This document shows, piece after piece, positions 61,549-64,000 of a stretch of 64,000 nt of DNA; the stretch's first letter is position 1; every line of letters starts with the position of its first letter. The notes under the pieces are model-generated. The model searched no databases. It was not told the DNA's origin and was given only the letters and a program-made list of their open reading frames with translations. The translations under genes were made by a program, and so were the position numbers. The stretch is from the NCBI GenBank assembly GCA_015069135.1, contig SVJE01000004.1, positions 124,001-188,000 on the forward strand, written 5' to 3'. The DNA is from Oscillospiraceae bacterium (lineage in GTDB: Bacteria; Bacillota; Clostridia; UBA1212; SIG427).

Positions 61549-62757
61549 ATGGCTAAGATTCAGATGAAAACGCCGCTGGTTGAAATGGATGGCGACGAGA
61601 TGACCAGAGTAGTCTGGGAGAAAATTAAAGACATACTGATTTTACCTTACATAGATTTGAAGTCAGAATATTACGACCTTGGTTTGCCTAACAGAGATGC
61701 TACAGAGGATCAGGTAACGAAGGATAGCGCAGAAGCAACTAAGAAATATGGTGTTGCAGTAAAATGTGCTACTATTACACCAAACGCTCAGAGAGTTGAA
61801 GAGTTTGGCCTTAAGAAAATGTGGAAGAGTCCTAACGGTACTATCCGTTCTATGTTGGACGGCACAGTGTTCAGAGCACCTATTTTAGTAAAAGGCATTT
61901 CCCCATTGGTAAAAGGTTGGGAGGCTCCAATTGTAATTGCTCGTCATGCTTATGGTGATATTTATTCTGCGGTAGATACTAAAGTCGAAAAAGGCAGCAA
62001 AGCTGAGTTAGTAATTACTAAACCTGACGGAACTGAAACAAGAACACTTATTAAAGATTTTGCAGGTTCTGATGGTATTTCATGCGGTATGCATAATACA
62101 GATGCTTCCATTGAAAGCTTTGCAAGAGCATGTTTTGAATATGCGCTTTCCGAAAAGTTGAGCCTGTGGTTCTCTTCTAAAGATACAATTTCCAAGATTT
62201 ATGATCATCGATTCAAGGATGTATTTAATGACATTTACGAGGCAGAATATAAAGAGAAGTTTGAAGCACTTGGCATCGAATATTTCTATACATTAATTGA
62301 CGATGCTATCGCAAGAGTTATGAAGTCCAAGGGAGGCTTCGTATGGGCTTGTAAGAACTATGACGGAGATGTGTTCTCTGACATGTTGGCTACAGCTTTC
62401 GGAAGTCTTGCCATGATGACTTCTGTGTTGGTATCACCTAACGGATATTTTGAGTATGAGGCAGCTCACGGAACTATTCCGAGACACTATCACAAATATC
62501 TTAAGGGAGAGAAAACATCTACAAACCCAATTGCTACAATTTTTGCATGGACAGGTGCATTCAAGAAGAGAGGAGAACTTGACAATCTTCCTGAGCTTGT
62601 TACTTACGGTGAAAAGATTGAGCAGGCTGTACTTGATACAGTTGGAAGCGGTTATATGACCGGAGATTTAGCTTTGATTTCCGACTTACCTGAAAAACAC
62701 GTTTTAGGTTTAGAGGAATTTTTAAATAAAGTTGCAGAGAGGTATGGTGAATTATGA
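61549..62757 (+). CDS. icd: NADP-dependent isocitrate dehydrogenase, eukaryotic-like (type II)
   Basis: The 402-residue enzyme oxidises isocitrate to 2-oxoglutarate. It is of the type II (eukaryotic-like homodimeric) form: [18 protein letters not shown], the substrate loop [41 protein letters not shown] (metal Asp) and [26 protein letters not shown]. The length is typical. GAGGG precedes the ATG. Its stop overlaps the pgi start (ATGA), so central-carbon genes are coupled here. In an anaerobe it most likely supplies 2-oxoglutarate and NADPH for biosynthesis. Confidence 0.96.
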   Translation: MAKIQMKTPLVEMDGDEMTRVVWEKIKDILILPYIDLKSEYYDLGLPNRDATEDQVTKDSAEATKKYGVAVKCATITPNAQRVEEFGLKKMWKSPNGTIRSMLDGTVFRAPILVKGISPLVKGWEAPIVIARHAYGDIYSAVDTKVEKGSKAELVITKPDGTETRTLIKDFAGSDGISCGMHNTDASIESFARACFEYALSEKLSLWFSSKDTISKIYDHRFKDVFNDIYEAEYKEKFEALGIEYFYTLIDDAIARVMKSKGGFVWACKNYDGDVFSDMLATAFGSLAMMTSVLVSPNGYFEYEAAHGTIPRHYHKYLKGEKTSTNPIATIFAWTGAFKKRGELDNLPELVTYGEKIEQAVLDTVGSGYMTGDLALISDLPEKHVLGLEEFLNKVAERYGEL

Positions 62758-64000
62758 GTTTTTTAAAATTTGATTACAAAAAGGCAGAGCCTTTCCTTAA
62801 GGATTATGAGGTTACTGCGCAGCAGGATATGATTACTGCTGCCCATAACATTTTACACAATAAAACTGGTGCAGGTTCTGACTTTTTAGGCTGGCTTGAT
62901 TGGCCTGTAAAATACGACAAAGAAGAGTATGACAGAGTAAAGGCGGCTGTTGCTAAAATCCGTAAAGATTCCGATGTGTTAATTGTTATCGGTATCGGTG
63001 GTTCATACTTAGGTGCAAGAGCCGCTATTGAGATGCTTTCTTCTTCTTTCTCAAACCTTGAGAATATGAAGACAAAGAAGAATCCTATGGTGTTCTTTGC
63101 AGGTTGCAACTTAAGTGCAACATACTTAGCTGATCTTATGGATTTGGTTGACGGTTATGATGTTTCTTTGAATGTTATTTCTAAGTCCGGTACCACAACT
63201 GAGCCTGCTATCGCATTCAGACTTTTAAAAGAGAAAATGGAGAAGAAGTACGGTAAAGAAGAGGCTGCTAAGAGAATATATGCAACAACTGATAAAGCAA
63301 GAGGTGCTCTTCGTACGTTAGCTGATAAAGAGGGTTATGAGACCTTTGTTATTCCTGATGATGTAGGCGGAAGATTTTCAGTTCTCACTCCTGTAGGTTT
63401 GTTGCCTATCGGTGTTGCAGGTGCAGACTTGGATGCTATGATGGAAGGTGCTAAAGCTGCTTTTGAGAAATATCAGGATCCTTCTTTGGAGAACAATGAT
63501 TGCTATGCTTACGCTGCAGCAAGAAATGCTCTTTACAGAAAAGGTAAGACAATTGAAATTATGGTTAATTATGAGCCTGGTCTCCACTTTGTAACTGAAT
63601 GGTGGAAACAGCTTTATGGCGAGAGCGAAGGTAAAGACGGAAAGGGTATATTCCCTGCAGGTGTAGACTTTACAACAGACCTTCACTCTATGGGTCAGTA
63701 CATTCAGGACGGCCTCAGAAACTTGTTTGAAACAACATTGTTAGTAGAAAAGCCACGTCGTGAAATTATTATTGAAGCTGACGAAGAGAACCTGGATGGT
63801 CTTAACTTCCTGGCAGGCAAGGATCTTAACGAAGTTAACATGAAGGCTTCTCAGGGTACACTTCTTGCTCACACAGATGGCGGGGTTCCTAACCTCATGC
63901 TTACACTTCCTGAAATGGATGAATATACATTTGGTGCTATGGTTTACTTCTTCGAAAAGGCTTGTGGCATCAGCGGATACTTACTTGGTGTAAATCCATT
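62754..64000 (+). CDS. pgi: Glucose-6-phosphate isomerase, 3' end missing
   Basis: About 415 of an expected 450 codons are present; the gene runs off the right edge. It interconverts glucose-6-phosphate and fructose-6-phosphate. Signature stretches are [57 protein letters not shown], the catalytic region [13 protein letters not shown] and [15 protein letters not shown]. The start ATG overlaps the icd stop. Confidence 0.96.
   Translation, partial: MSFLKFDYKKAEPFLKDYEVTAQQDMITAAHNILHNKTGAGSDFLGWLDWPVKYDKEEYDRVKAAVAKIRKDSDVLIVIGIGGSYLGARAAIEMLSSSFSNLENMKTKKNPMVFFAGCNLSATYLADLMDLVDGYDVSLNVISKSGTTTEPAIAFRLLKEKMEKKYGKEEAAKRIYATTDKARGALRTLADKEGYETFVIPDDVGGRFSVLTPVGLLPIGVAGADLDAMMEGAKAAFEKYQDPSLENNDCYAYAAARNALYRKGKTIEIMVNYEPGLHFVTEWWKQLYGESEGKDGKGIFPAGVDFTTDLHSMGQYIQDGLRNLFETTLLVEKPRREIIIEADEENLDGLNFLAGKDLNEVNMKASQGTLLAHTDGGVPNLMLTLPEMDEYTFGAMVYFFEKACGISGYLLGVNP

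Overview
The window looks like chromosomal DNA from an anaerobic, low-G+C, spore-forming Firmicute, most likely a Clostridia member of the Lachnospiraceae type. The supporting evidence is A/T-rich codon use, strong AGGAGG-type ribosome binding sites, sporulation genes (spoVT, gerW), a cluster with VTC, DUF4956 and Cthe_2159-like domains, a LicD domain, and a huge cell-wall-anchored isopeptide-domain adhesin. I saw no rRNA, tRNA, CRISPR array or intact insertion sequence. The genus cannot be named from sequence alone.

Layout. 1-1603: 5' part of a GH3 glycosidase (minus strand). 1739-2385: a 13-core tandem repeat array with a 51/53-bp period. 2.4-8.5 kb: a phosphodiester glycosidase, an unknown membrane protein, tadA, mazG, an RqcP-foldase fusion and a second foldase-like lipoprotein. 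8.5-15.3 kb: spoVT, a frameshifted upstream reading frame, and a minus-strand island (response regulator, histidine kinase, VTC polyphosphate polymerase, DUF4956, beta-helix lipoprotein) lying between two perfect 37-bp direct repeats of the spoVT 5' end. 15.4-20.5 kb: two unknown genes, a zinc alcohol dehydrogenase, an SGNH hydrolase and a membrane-anchored tyrosine-phosphatase-like protein. 20.7-33.0 kb: a surface polysaccharide block (flippase, polymerase/ligase, sialyltransferase-like GT, PseF, AraC regulator, PseI) running into a complete PepT-type ABC transporter. 33.1-35.7 kb: a GltS-like carrier and a PlsC acyltransferase (minus strand). 35.9-46.2 kb: housekeeping genes (FliB-like, proC, RNase H-Nudix fusion, a DacF-like and an M50-like pseudoenzyme, scpAB, a DUF2953 gene, gerW, nadD-yqeK fusion, rsfS, HAD phosphatase). 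46.2-50.7 kb: a UDP-sugar pyrophosphorylase-LicD fusion with an SGNH/MBOAT O-acylation pair. 50.8-61.4 kb: a TetR regulator with a palindromic operator and a 3231-residue adhesin. 61.5-64 kb: icd and the start of pgi.

How the parts may work together. The 20.7-33 kb and 46-50.7 kb blocks both build or decorate surface glycans (nonulosonic acid, phospho-substituent and O-acyl modification), and the adhesin is a surface protein next to the second block. In the 9-15 kb island the response regulator and the VTC operon carry the same 20-bp paired-repeat site at their promoters, so the two-component system probably controls itself and the polyphosphate/beta-helix genes.

The main oddities are four gene fusions in about 42 kb. 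Two of these have a slippery sequence at or near the domain junction: a dnaX-type A_AAA_AAG in the RqcP-foldase gene, and a T9 run in the pyrophosphorylase-LicD gene. At both sites the alternative frames stop at once, which would release the first domain alone. In addition, two adjacent genes encode enzymes that have lost all of their recognisable catalytic residues, and several hairpins bury ribosome binding sites.
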